A stretch of 64,000 nucleotides of DNA from Vandiemenella viatica (taxonomy: Eukaryota > Arthropoda > Insecta > Orthoptera > Morabidae): positions 185,282,437 through 185,346,436 of the forward strand of contig JARYHS010009186.1 of NCBI GenBank assembly GCA_031002005.1. The letters run 5' to 3'. The notes under the pieces are model-generated. The model saw only the letters and a program-made list of their open reading frames with translations, was not told where the DNA came from and did no database searches. Shown piece after piece: positions 24,200 through 36,400 of the stretch. Each line of letters starts with the position of its first letter. Positions within the stretch are counted from its first letter, which is position 1. A program made the translations under genes and the position numbers.

Positions 24200-26640
24200 A
24201 ACTTTCAGAAATTTCACATAGCCTATGTAGTTCCTTAAATCAGCGAAATGCTGAACCAAAGAAAACCAGAAACGGAATCATCACTTCAAAAAAGACTACT
24301 GGTGCAAACTGCAACGGAAGAAGTCGGTTATTAGAAAGCATAAAAGCATCACAAAGAATTTTTTGAAGAAAATTTCTTCGATAATAAGCAGAGAAAATGA
24401 GGAAAGAAGATGAGAAAAGACCAATGAATAAAGGGGTCGTCGGATATTGATCCACATATCTAGAATCATCCCCTCTCCTTCAGTACGACATTGAGACTGA
24501 GGAAGCATTATTCAAAGTACTATTCATCTTACTTTTAAGGTAAATATACGTCCTCATTAAATAATTCTCTGCACGATGGCAAAAATGAAATCTGTAATCA
24601 AAAATGATTCTACAAATAAGACAGAAAAAAATTGGCAAAAAAAAAAAAATCAGTCCTATGCTGCTTGACAGCTGAGGCCCATCAGCTCTTACCACCGTTC
24701 ACTAGAAGCGTGTGATCCGTGCTAACACACCACTGGCAATACGACTCACAAACGCATGAGAACCAAATTTCCTCGCATCGTTGTGGCTATCAAATTTGTC
24801 TGCAAAATCGCTAATTAAAATAAATTAATAACCAATATATTCATTAATTCATATTTCATTAATAAAGCAATAAATAAGTTAACTACACATTTAATCGATG
24901 GAGCATAAAGATGAAAGGAATATACCGGTATTAGAAAATTACAGCATCCGTGAAATCAGGTTCACTTTGAAAATAACGAATCATTGGAATTAAGTTATGA
25001 AGTAAAGGACAAAACTTAATTAAGACGAAGCTTGAGGAAAAAAAGGTAAGTATGATCTTACAGCAGACATTGGTTGTCGTCCCCAAATCATTGCATTCAG
25101 TGAAGTCTAACTAAAGTTACTATCATTCTGCTAACTGTAATGAAATAATTATCACTGAAACTTTTATAAGGCATTAATATTTGCAGCATTTCATGATAAT
25201 TATTCAAATTTTAGCAGATTTAATAGAGCACAACTAATCGGCATAAGATTACTTGAAAATAATGTAAAAACAGAATCTAAGCTTTATAATCTCATCTAAT
25301 CAAGTTCCTGCGCGTAAAACTTTAGAGCCCTTTTTCTCGGAATTTAGTGGCTAGTGCACTTTACATCTTTACTGGGTGGACACCCTTAAGGTATACTACT
25401 AACCTGCTAAGTCTCATCCCGAAATTAATTTCCGAGACCCTAAGGTCTCCTTGTGAGACATTCTATGAGTTCCGTGGAGCTATGCTGTTGTCCACATTCC
25501 CATAGAGCTGAACTCCAGGAAAAGCACCACTTAATTTAATTAATTACTAGTTGAAAAATAACGCCAATTCAACTATTTAATTTATTTATTGATCCGTCGT
25601 ATGCGTTTCACCTCTCATCGAGCATCATCAGCGACGAATCTGCGTTAAAGTTTTATATGCAGCACCTTGCCAAAATCCCAGCCTATTGTCCCCACGGCGA
25701 CAGACTGCCGGATGGACCGTTATCTCTTACAAAGGACGGCACGAATCAACAACGTTCGCAAAATTCACAGTGCTCAGATAAATGAATACCCACTCACTTT
25801 AACTCACTGTTCTTGACACATTGAATGAAAACCACTTTTTAATACGGCACTTGTATAAAATATACATACAATGGTCGCCAGAGTTTTATTAACTTTACTC
25901 TAATATTAACACTTGGAGTGTGGCGAATTGCGTCACACTACAGTGGTGACAGTTAAGCATTACGTATCATCAGAGTCGGTATCAGGTACCAGTTTGGTAA
26001 CGAGAGCTTCCTTGTGGCTGATAAATCTTAGACAGAAAGTTAGTTACAAACACAATCGAGCATTCTTGGATAAGAAAAAGAGATATAACATTGTAAGCAG
26101 CAATAGATTCGATCGGTCTGTAATTTTTTAAAAGGCTGTCGGTTATTTTGATGGAAGGCACAAATACGCTTTTTAAGTTCAGGTGGATTTTCTAGGCACT
26201 GACATGAGAAAGTAAGAAATTTATCTCACCGATTTTGATCAAATATTCTACAGTCCTTCTCAATCATGAAAAATGAGCCGTACATTACGAATTTCTGTAT
26301 TATTCGAAAACGTCATCCTTTTATTTCACGACAATGGAGATCAAAAGACAATACAGACAGGAATAATTTTCATTAATACATTCGTAGTATGGAAACTATT
26401 AGCTATCGAGAAATTTCAGTTTTCTAATTTGTACTAATTCATCTTGTCGCTAACACATACAACTAACTTCAATTTTCGGTTTATAGTTTATTTATTTGTT
26501 TATTTCTCGTATGCATTCTGTAGAACAGTACTGTATTACCGATTGATATCGAAGGAGTCTATCCATTCTATCGTGACATCAGAAGTAGCGTGGAAAGCAG
26601 GCAAACCCACGAATGGTTGGAAGATTTTCCTCCATGTGTT
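24200..26640. other. Intergenic; short hairpin only
   Basis: A perfect 6-bp stem gagacc-ctaa-ggtctc is at 25433-25448. The stretch 25555-25760 is GC-richer and repeat-like (cgagcatcatcagcgacga) but was not classified. No coding similarity was seen. Confidence 0.4.
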
Positions 26641-27140
26641 CAACTGAGTGCTCTATACCTCATTCACAGAAGCGGTCGTTCTTTAAGCCCCAGTGACGTA
26701 AGCATTGGACGGCACAGATCATGAGCTGTCCTGAGACAGTTTAGTTGGCTCCAGCATTTCGTCGGTATGCCAGCAATCGGTAGCTTCTGCATAGAATCGA
26801 TTACCAGGTTTCATTCTGTGACGAATTCTGCTGCCACTGTCACCTCCATTCTATAGGAGAGTTCAAGTGAAGGGCCAGTTTTTTTTTCCGAGAGTTCTGC
26901 AAGTCAGACGGTAAAGTGAATGTTTGGCCGGTCCTTCACCTTCCGCCGCTTATAGACTGGAGCTGCTAGGCGTCTGATCTTCAGTGGACAGGTGCTGGAA
27001 ACGACCGGATTCCAAGGCTGGGCGGCGTATCAGAGAGAGTACACCACCCATAATCCTCATCGCGCCGTTTAGATCATGTCAACCTTCTCAGCATGTGCAC
27101 TGCCCAGACATGCTGGGGTCAATATTCGGCAGCAGAATAA
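26641..27140 (-). pseudogene. LINE ORF2 C-terminal relic
   Basis: On the minus strand, pieces in different frames read DLNGAMRIMGGVL (LNxAMRIxSGxLR-like), then LKIRRLAAPVYKRR (IxPPxLRR-like), and at about 26720-26690 a LNCLRTAHDLCRPMLTSLGL stretch (LNRxRTGxGRxxxNxxxWGL-like). This order is that of the C-terminus of a family of insect/arthropod LINEs whose ORF2 ends in a zinc knuckle. Stops are frequent and no catalytic RT motif remains. Confidence 0.45.
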
Positions 27141-28504
27141 ATAAGGCAAATAGTCGTTCCCTTAGAAAAATCAGTTTGCTCCCCTCACGAGGTGCCCGAC
27201 TGTTTCTTCAATATGTTTACTATTGGCTTGATTTCCCCAGCAATACTTTCCAAACCGTTGCTTCATTGCGATGTCGAGGCAATTAGTGAGATATGACTTG
27301 TAAAGTTGAGCACTATCGTTGCCTAAATAAAAATTCTGTGAAATTTTTTTCTCTTTTTCATGGACCAGCATTTCTTTCAAAATTTCATGTTTGAAGCAAT
27401 TCCGGTGACGAAAAATAATATATAGAAACTAATTATTTAAGAAATTTATGTCAGTTGTTTTTGTTTAAGAATAAAGTATTAATTTATTCGTATAAAAATG
27501 AAACAGAAAATTGGTGTATCGTATTTTTTATTTCTTCCAGACGTTTTTGTAATGTCAACAAGAATTTTAATTATCGTTAGTGACACATCTTTGAAACGCA
27601 GGTAAGTTTCATGTGGGTTTTATTTAAAGTATTTGGTTACACTAGTATCAGTAGAAAAACAGCTTGTCAAGACACAAATATTCTAAAAATTAAAAAGTTC
27701 TGTATTTATGTAATGATTTATTTTATGACAAAAAACATTGCTCAATGCACAAAAACGTAAAACAAAATAGGCTGAAGTTTTCGTTTCTTAATTTGGTGTA
27801 TGAGACTTTTTTAATTATTAAACGAATGATGTTTATATACATGTAAGATCTATTCTTTAGACAGCTATAATATCAGTGCATTACAGCTCGTAAATGGTGT
27901 ATATAATACGCCATGTAGCTGAGAATTTTTCTTCTTCGTTGAACGTCCAGAACAGCTCACTTAAACTGTTATCCAAAGTGACTGAGAGGAAAAGTCTCCA
28001 GTGCTAAAATTACATAATAGGAAAACAGAGCTCTAGCTCTATGAATCCCAACACATATGCATAAAAAGGTCCATAGAAGGTAGAAACAGAGGCACGGCAG
28101 TGTTTACAAATCAGTGGCAGTGACTTCATTAGGGCTGAGGATAAGTATAAGAAAATAATTCAACTTTGTTCTGTATTAAAGAACAGAAAGGTATTTGCTT
28201 CAATCTATTTCTGAAAACTTTAGCATGCTGAAACGCAGGTGAACAAATTTGAATTTAAGTTAAACTTCTTTTGGCTGTCAGTCCAATATAAATAGTTGTA
28301 TCCAACGCTTATTAAACGAAAATTTGCAAAAAATAAATAAAAAATATATGTTTGGAATTTAGAAAACAAGCCATATTTTGACACCTGTTACCAGTAAAAT
28401 GAGAGGAATAATGAAAACAGAAAAGATCAAATATCAACCAAAACCGTGATTGATCTCTCTCATAGACATTCAGGAATTTCTCTTGCGGTCTATCCACATA
28501 TACA

Positions 28505-28556
<52 letters not shown>

Positions 28557-28789
28557 GAATAACAGTAAAAAATGGTATTTTCGAGATTGATGTCATGTTT
28601 AGCGAATATTTGTACTTTTTTAAGCAACTAAATTTTCTATTTCATCCTGTTTTAGTGCCAGTTGGAACTTGTAGCTGATCTGAAACAATGAAGTGATTTC
28701 GACAGAACTGAACTTTCAATGAAAGAAACGATGATGAAAGATGCGTCCGGCAGAAGAAAAGATAGACTATTTAATTATGGCTTGGTTGG
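27141..28789. other. AT-rich intergenic DNA with a long (TA)n microsatellite
   Basis: (TA)24 lies at 28506-28553. No coding similarity. A minus-strand attaaa at 28775-28770 is the nearest poly(A)-signal-like hexamer downstream of the takeout-like stop codon, but this is weak evidence. Confidence 0.45.
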
Positions 28790-28910
28790 AGTGGTTATTA
28801 GAAGAGAAACCACGGAAAGCCGAAATCTAGATAGCCTGACCGGGGATCGAATGGGTCCTGCCAAATGAAATGCCTGAACCTTTACCGCTCTTTCACTAGG
28901 CTGAGTGATA
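28790..28910 (-). repeat. Degenerate SINE-A remnant downstream of the takeout-like gene
   Basis: aaaccacggaaagccgaaat, then ccggggatcgaatgggtcct, matches the inverse of the SINE-A body and B box with many substitutions. It begins about 100 bp past the stop codon of the takeout-like gene, so it may lie in its 3' UTR. Confidence 0.5.
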
Positions 28911-29009
28911 TTAAGTGATTATATTGCTTAGGTCTTCGGCATTTTCCGAGTACTATGAAGTGAAAAGTGAATACTGGCTGGGAAAGAGCTAGCAAATACT
29001 GCTCCTGTT

Positions 29010-29212
29010 TTAGTAGAGTGGTGCGAAGAAGGCCCTGTTGTATAGGTAGCGAGCCGGGGTCCTCGGGAACAGCGTGTCGTATGGCACAGTGTTGAAGACG
29101 CCTTGCGCCCTCTGCAGGAAGATGCCCTCCAGCCACTTCTCGAGGGCAGGACGCAGATCATCAATCACCGAGGGAGCCGCAACATTGTTGATGAACAAAT
29201 TGCCAGCATGTA
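29010..29212 (-). CDS. Takeout-like gene, exon 6 (terminal)
   Basis: Acceptor TTGTTTTCAG; 203 nt to TAA at 29012-29010. It encodes residues 201-267: GNLFINNVAAPSVIDDLRPA, the C-terminal helix ALEKWLEGIFLQRAQGVFNT, VPYDTLFP, and a 17-residue tail ending FFAPLY. Confidence 0.93.
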
Positions 29213-32200
29213 CTGAAAACAAAATCATGAGATCACACACCAGAACAGACACGTGTTAACAGATTCCCGTTCACTTTTTCTATTGATATGAGCCTCAGAT
29301 TTTGCTCATTTATTGTAGATACTCATTCACTCTCAAGTACAGCTCGGGAGAAAGTTATTCTTCTTATTTAATGAAAATCCTTTTGCTGACAAGCTTAATT
29401 ATTGTTTTTAAAGGGATATATAGACACAGACAGAAATGTGTAAAATGTTTACGCTGTGTTATATATACTCTCAAACCTAAATTATTATATTATTAATAAC
29501 TTTGTTTTACATCTAAAATCCAGAACTCGAGGGCTAGACGTCTTACAAAGACCCACGAGATTTATTTTTATAAATATGCAAACAGTATTTGAAGTCATAC
29601 ACTAAAAGACTTTAAACAATCGATATTACTTAGCAACTAAGTCTTTTGAGTTACTGCGCAACAGCCAGAGATGAATTCGGATCCTACATTTGTTCAAAAT
29701 CATCATGTGAACTATATATATACATAAATAGTTTTATACTAGTGTTGTAAATGTGAAAGTAACTCTGTTTGTTACGTTTTGAGGACTAAATGGATAAACT
29801 ATCTTGATGAAATTTGACAAGTAAATACGTTGTATCATTTGGGAGGACACAGAATACTTTTTCTGGATAAATAACATATTTTGTCATTAAATTTTGTAAA
29901 CTAACCGAACAGTGACAGACACATGGATTGCGCATGTAAATCTCTGTAATGTTATATCGGTCGCTCAGGTATTTTTTATTTTGCAGTCATTTTAGTGTAT
30001 TTTTTCATAAATTTCATGTACAGATACACCTTACTGTAGGGTCTATAGTATAAATGTGGATTTGTAATGCAAAAGACTATTGTTTTATGTGTGTCTGAGT
30101 TTTTGGCATCAATACAACGCTTCTTTTTTGATACGTCTCGCAGGCGTAATTCAGACCAAGAGCGTAGCTTACAGCTTTCTGTAACTAATTATAGCAATAA
30201 ATTTTAAGTCTGTGCGTACGATTTCGCGGGTAGCTAGTAATCTCTAAATTATCTAAAGTCTTGTACCCTTTGATTATGAAGACAAAGGCAACCGAGGATC
30301 AAGGTTGCAGTAGACTTCGACTTTTCGCTATACCTGTAAGTAGTGCCAGAGGAAGGTTTTATATGACCGAGCGTGGTGCGTGAGCGGATAACGCTCTGGC
30401 CTCACATTCAGGAGGACACCGGTTCGAATCCCCGTCCGGGTTTCCAGATTTGGGTTTTCCATGGTTTCCCCAAATTACTCCAAGCGAATGCCGAGATGCT
30501 TCCTTGTAAAAGGCCATTGCCGAATTCCTTACCGTTCCTTGTCCTCAGTTCCATCCCGCCTCTAATGACCACGACGTCGACGAGGCATAAAGCCATAAGT
30601 AAAAAAAAAAAGTTTTATATAACTTGTAACGGAATGTGACTGTCGACCCCAAAATGTCAGATGCTATCATTTCGATACCAACAGAATGAAGCGGGATAAA
30701 CCTTCAATCAGTCGTAAATTTGAGATTGATGGGAGAGTACAGTTCTGCATTCGGAAGGACTCTGTATCTCATTCCGATCATCCAGATTTCGTATTGTCAA
30801 CAATCATTGTCTTTGCTGTCGATAAACCTCGAGGCACTAGTTAAAAGCAAACATAAAATGGAGATCTCATCAGTCCAAATGGCAAACAACGAAAATATTT
30901 CCTCAGCATGCAGCAGTTAACAAACTGTTTCCGTATTTTGAATATCCCTTTCAGCATACGATAGTAATAGTAGAACGAAAGACCACAGTTTGCCACGAAT
31001 TATTTGTAGAATTGGCCAATATGTCCAGTGAACGCATATTTTAATACTGTACTTTCCATACTGAAGATTTATAATGTGATGAAAGGGACAAGTTCGTGCT
31101 TCCACGGTTAAATGTGTCGAAATTATGAAACGACGATGGAAGTACTGTATTACTGCTGTATGGAGAGTTTTGGCTGTGTGGATCGTGGTAATTATTTAAT
31201 GTTATTGATGACAATGGTAATAGAAATATAATATGGCAATGTCTGCATAAATAGAATAGTGTTTAACCGGTAACTGTATAGTTCTGGCAAAGTGAATTCA
31301 CGTTGAAACAGCAACCCCAGTACCAGTTTGAGCGTACAAGCAGGTGGAAGAGACTCCCGGATCAAATAGTCGATTAAAACTGTAAAATGCTGCTCTGTCT
31401 ACGAAGTATAGTCTATCTCTGGTAAACTAACAAAGACTTGCTACATCGTAACACCTGCATTCGAAAACTTCCGTTGTCCAAAAACTCACATAACAGTAAT
31501 TTGCACTTCATTTGTATACTGTCACTGTCCAAGCTGCTACTACATCTGGCACTGCAACTGTTACTAAGATGCATGTTGACCCACCTAGAGGAGCGTAGTC
31601 TCCGAAGAGCCCGCCGAACTCGTAGTTGGTGGAGCCCTCGGACAGTTTGACGGAGGCCGAGTCCAAACGCAGGTACGTGTGACCGTCTGGCCCGGCAGCT
31701 GGTTGACCCTGGTACGTCACGTCCACGCTGGGATTCACTGTACAACATCGTAAGTCCCGTTATTGCCTTCACTACCTGGCGGGGATCCAGAGTAGGGAAG
31801 CTAAAGTAGTCGGATTCCCCGTATTGTTTGCCTTCTATATCTCTTAGGACGAAACAAATTTGTTTGTAACGAATTCGTTTGTCCATTCACAGCGGAGGTA
31901 ACAAAGGCAAGAACATTTATTGTTTATTTATTTTTACAATGCTAAATATTTTGAATTGTAATTGTAACTTTCACCACATTGCTTAATTTATATATGATAA
32001 AGGAAGATTTGGAACTTCAGATTTCAACACCGAATAAGTTTGGTAATACAATGAATGACACTCCCGTCACGTTTTTGGGAACAATGTTGGAAACTCATAT
32101 TATAAAAGCTATTAAGAAATTATTTCAACAACTGCTTAGGAGTGATATAGAAAAAGACACATTTTGTCTGCTTAATTTCCACTGTATACTCACCCATTGT

Positions 32201-33416
32201 GAGCTTGAAGTTTCCTTTTCCTTTGTAACTGACTCCCATGATGTCTCCCTCGGTAGCGTGGATTGCATCTAAGACCAGGGCTCCAGGAACGTGTGTCGCC
32301 ACCCGAATCCGATTTGACGCGAGATCCACTCTAGTCATAGAAACAAACAGTTCATTGCCAGCGTTAAATTTCCATAACCATACCAATACAAATCTACAGT
32401 AAATTAAATGTGGGTAGCAAACCATTATGGTATATTCTGTCGTTTGTTGTTCTCTCCGGAAAACCACGAACGGCAATGGCGTATACAATATACATCCCAT
32501 CTGAAAGCAGGATGGGTGATGGTACATTGAATTCTGTCGCACTTCCATTGGTGCATGAACACTTCTCTTGATAAAATTTTGTCTCAGAGCATGACAACCA
32601 CGAGCAATCTGGTGTAGCGAATAATTTCTTATGACGTCAGTACCTCATCATTGTGAGCCAAAGATATTAATAGGCTAGTGGTATGAATGCTGCGTTATAG
32701 CGCTCCATTGGAACTTAAATTACGAATGGCATGAGTTTAATTATTGCCGCCGGCTATTAACTATTCTGATCAGAATTTTCTGCGATTTTGCACCATCATT
32801 TTCATCCACAATTTTACGTGAAAAAATAAACCTTTATTAAAAAAAAATTACAACGATTACATGGTTAGCAGACAGGTGACAACATTCAGTTCCCTTCCTT
32901 GTCCATAGCTAACTATTACTGACCTTCTTTATTCTAGCAATAGAAAAAAGGTTAAAAGTGTTCCGCATTTCAGCCACGATATACTTGGTTCATCAGCTTC
33001 GTTTCTCATAATACAGTTAATTTTAAAATCTTCGATGAATACAGTGTAGAAAGAAACCAAAACAGCAGGCATTTTTAAAATTGTACCTCACTTCAACGAT
33101 CAGATAAGTGTGTGAACACTGCATAGTACCATGAAGACAAATACTGGTGTTCTATTGATTTGCAGTATACAGTCTGCAGCAATTATAAGTAGATCTATGC
33201 CAACCCCGGCAGCGTAGGGGATAGCATGCTAGACTCGCGTTGCAGGGGTCACCGGTTCGAGTCCGGCCCAGGGCATGGGTGGTTTTAATTAAGTGTTGTG
33301 TTTGTCTTGTGTCGTCTATACCAGGTAGAATCTATAATACATTGAGTGATACAATAAATACTTGCAAACTACAAGATTACATAGTGCTGGCTGTATGGCC
33401 TCGCAGCCAAATGCCA

Positions 33417-33447
<31 letters not shown>

Positions 33448-36400
33448 AGATAGATCCATATGATATGAGGAAAGATCTGTGATAAATGATATACAAGCCC
33501 AGCGACTCACTGCAAGTCGTCAACGACGCTCCCACTAAGTCCGGTAAGGCGAGGTTGCTCCAGAGCGAATGCTAGAGGACCAGCTTGAGTGACTCCTCTC
33601 CAAACAAGTGGCGGTAAGTTATCCAGAGGATCGCTGGGCGGCAGACCAATATTCGGTAATCCTGAAACAGAAATAGTATGCTAATAATTATGATTATAAT
33701 TATGATTTTATATATTTTTAAGTAGACTTATACCTCAGTTTTACAACGTAATAATCTTCAAGTGACTTATGAGAAATAGAAGTAATTATGTTGGAGACCA
33801 GAAATTTTTTTACAACATTTTAGTGGTTATGTTCCCCAGGGCTGTGTTTTGCGTTATTTAATTATTAACTGATGCCCACGACTTCGTTCAATTTTGTTAA
33901 GAATTTTGAAGGTTTTTGTATTTTTGCCCAGTCCTTAAATATTTCCAGGATAATGAGTAGCCTATGTTATTCGCTACCAAATCAGCAACCAGCCAGTGAA
34001 ATCTAAATCATTTCACACAATAAGTATGATACATATACATTTTATATATATATATATATATATATCTGTTAGAAACAGCAAAAACAAAAAAACAAAATGG
34101 ATCATATTCTAGAAAATTATTCAAGAATATTCTGCAACATTTTAGCAAAATCAAGAAGTTTCTAAAACATTCTAGTACCTTAAGAATATTCTAGAAGATT
34201 GATTGAAATATGAAACTGCCCTAGGTCGACCACATTCAATCATCATATCTCCCACAACAACCCAGTTACCGACGTATAACCACCATAGTGCACTCGAAGC
34301 TATCACAACACACAAACACTAGTGGTCTGAGCTAGGTAGTTGTGGCCGTAGAGTGAAATATTGGGACACACACGTCTGTTTATATATTAGGTCGAACACT
34401 TTCAACCACCATATTTCCCACACCCCCACACTTTCCTACATACTACCACCACAGTGCACGGTGGGAGACTCGAGGTTACTACCACACAGAAATACCAGCG
34501 ATCTGCGCTAGGTAGTTGTGGCTGCAAAGTGAAATATAAAGACAAACAGGTCTTTAGTCGAAATAAGAAAATGCCCTCGGTCGATCACTATCAACCACCA
34601 TATCTCCCACAGCTACCGACACGTAACCACCACAGTGCACGATGGGAGACTCGAGACTACTACCACACACAAACACCAGTGGTCTGCGCTAGGTACTTGT
34701 GTCTGCAGATTTAAATATAGGGACACACATTTCTATATGATTAGATGGCTTTCATGAGTTATTAATACTGCACTAAAGAGAATCAAAACAGTGTTTTAGG
34801 GGTAATGAAGTATTTTAAAAGGGGATAAGTTCTCCAGATCTTTTAAACTGACTTCTTATAAAAGAAAGAATTAATCGAGATTAAACAAATGTAATTCTTA
34901 AAAATTATTTGAATATTGGTTACGTGAATTGATATATTACAAGAAAATATGAAGAACTAATAGACGTACAGGTAATGTAAGAAACATGTTACCAAATATC
35001 TAGTCGCTCTTTTTAAAATCGCCATTAAATATGAAGTAATCGTATGGAGGCTGGAAAGCATCCCACATTACAAAGATAATGTAAGATGTAGGATCAAAGA
35101 ATAACTGCAACGCCTGATTTCTGTATCTTAAATTACAGCAATTTTTAAACATTTAAGGAAGTGTTAAAAGAAAATAAATCAAAACTATCTCCGATTCAAT
35201 TACAGATCATCACATTGCTATTTGAATTTCCTGTTTTACGACATACTGTAGCAAGACTATTGCCTACGGCAGTGTTTTTCAAACTGTGGGTCGCGACCCC
35301 TACGGGGGTCGCGAAGCTTTACTCGGGGGGTCGCGGGCTGAATGAAAAATTCAAGGTTCTACCACTACAATCAAAACACAATTTTAGTGAGAAGGATGGG
35401 CTTGTTTATTTTTCAAAAGTTTATCAAATCGTGGTGCTATTTTTGAAACGTTAATAATCAAATCATTTTCTAATTGCAGTCTATTTCTCTTTTTAGTTTT
35501 AATGTCTACCATTGCAGAAAATGTTAGTTCACACAAGTATGAAGTGGCGAATGGCACTAATAATTTTAGAGCTTCCCTTGCCAGCTCTGGGTATTCATGT
35601 TTTCTTTTCATCCAAAATACGTCGATACTTTGCGAATTAAATTCCATTTTAAGCATGCCATCAGCAGCTAAATCTATAAGACATTCTTTCATATTTGTGG
35701 TGACATCAGCCAGATCTATTGACTTGTCTAAAAAAGGGTTTAAAATCCATCTACGCCCATTGTCAGCTTCAGAATGCCAGTCTGGAAAGTTTCTCTTGTA
35801 AATTATGCAAGCTCTGTATCATGCAAGGAATGTGAGCCCCTACTACGAGACTTTGGTCTGATCTTCAACAATCTTCTGAACACACGGAAAAGACTCGAAT
35901 ACACTGTTTTGCAGAGAGATTGACCACAAACGAAGTTTTGCGTGAAATGCTTTGACTTTATCTTTAGCTGTTAAAATATTTTCTTCTCTACCTTGGAGGT
36001 TCTTGTTCAAATTATTAAGGTGGCTAAAAAGATCTGCCAAAAATACTAATTTCAAGAGCCAAATAGGATCAGAAAAACGATTAGCATATTCAGATCTTGT
36101 ATCTTGTAAGAACATTAACAATTCAGCTCTCAGTTCTAGAACTCTTGTCAATACCTTTCCTTTGGATAGCCATCTGACTTCTGTGTGATAAAGGAGATTT
36201 TGATGAAGTGAGCCCATATCTTCACAAACGATTCTGAATAGCCGGGTTTGCAAGGCTTTACCTTTGATAGAATTCACAATTTTTATTACCTCCTTGAGCA
36301 CATCATTTAAATCAGAAGATACTACCTTAGCAGCTAGAGCCTGTCGATGAAGAAAACAGTGTGTCCAGGATATGTTTGGCATTATAGATTTTAATTTCGC

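Noticed and set aside
25555..25760. Penelope-like or other retroelement tail (cgagcatcatcagcgacga)
   Set aside because: Only a vague resemblance; no RT or GIY-YIG coding sequence nearby.
28506..28553. (TA)24 as a transposon target or regulatory element
   Set aside because: Simple microsatellite; no structure around it supports more.
28770..28775. ATTAAA on the minus strand as the poly(A) signal of the takeout-like gene
   Set aside because: Single weak hexamer 235 bp past the stop with no clear downstream GU-rich element; noted but not annotated.
31413..31886. 157-codon minus-strand ORF with Arg/Ser-rich product
   Set aside because: It overlaps exon 5 of the takeout-like gene in a different frame of the same strand; the exon's frame has the family motifs.
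32120..32548. 142-codon frame extending upstream of exon 4 and downstream of it
   Set aside because: Only 32194-32330 aligns with the JHBP family and has splice sites; the rest is open by chance.
35502..36188. Plus-strand ORFs of 78-99 codons
   Set aside because: Antisense shadows of the hAT transposase.
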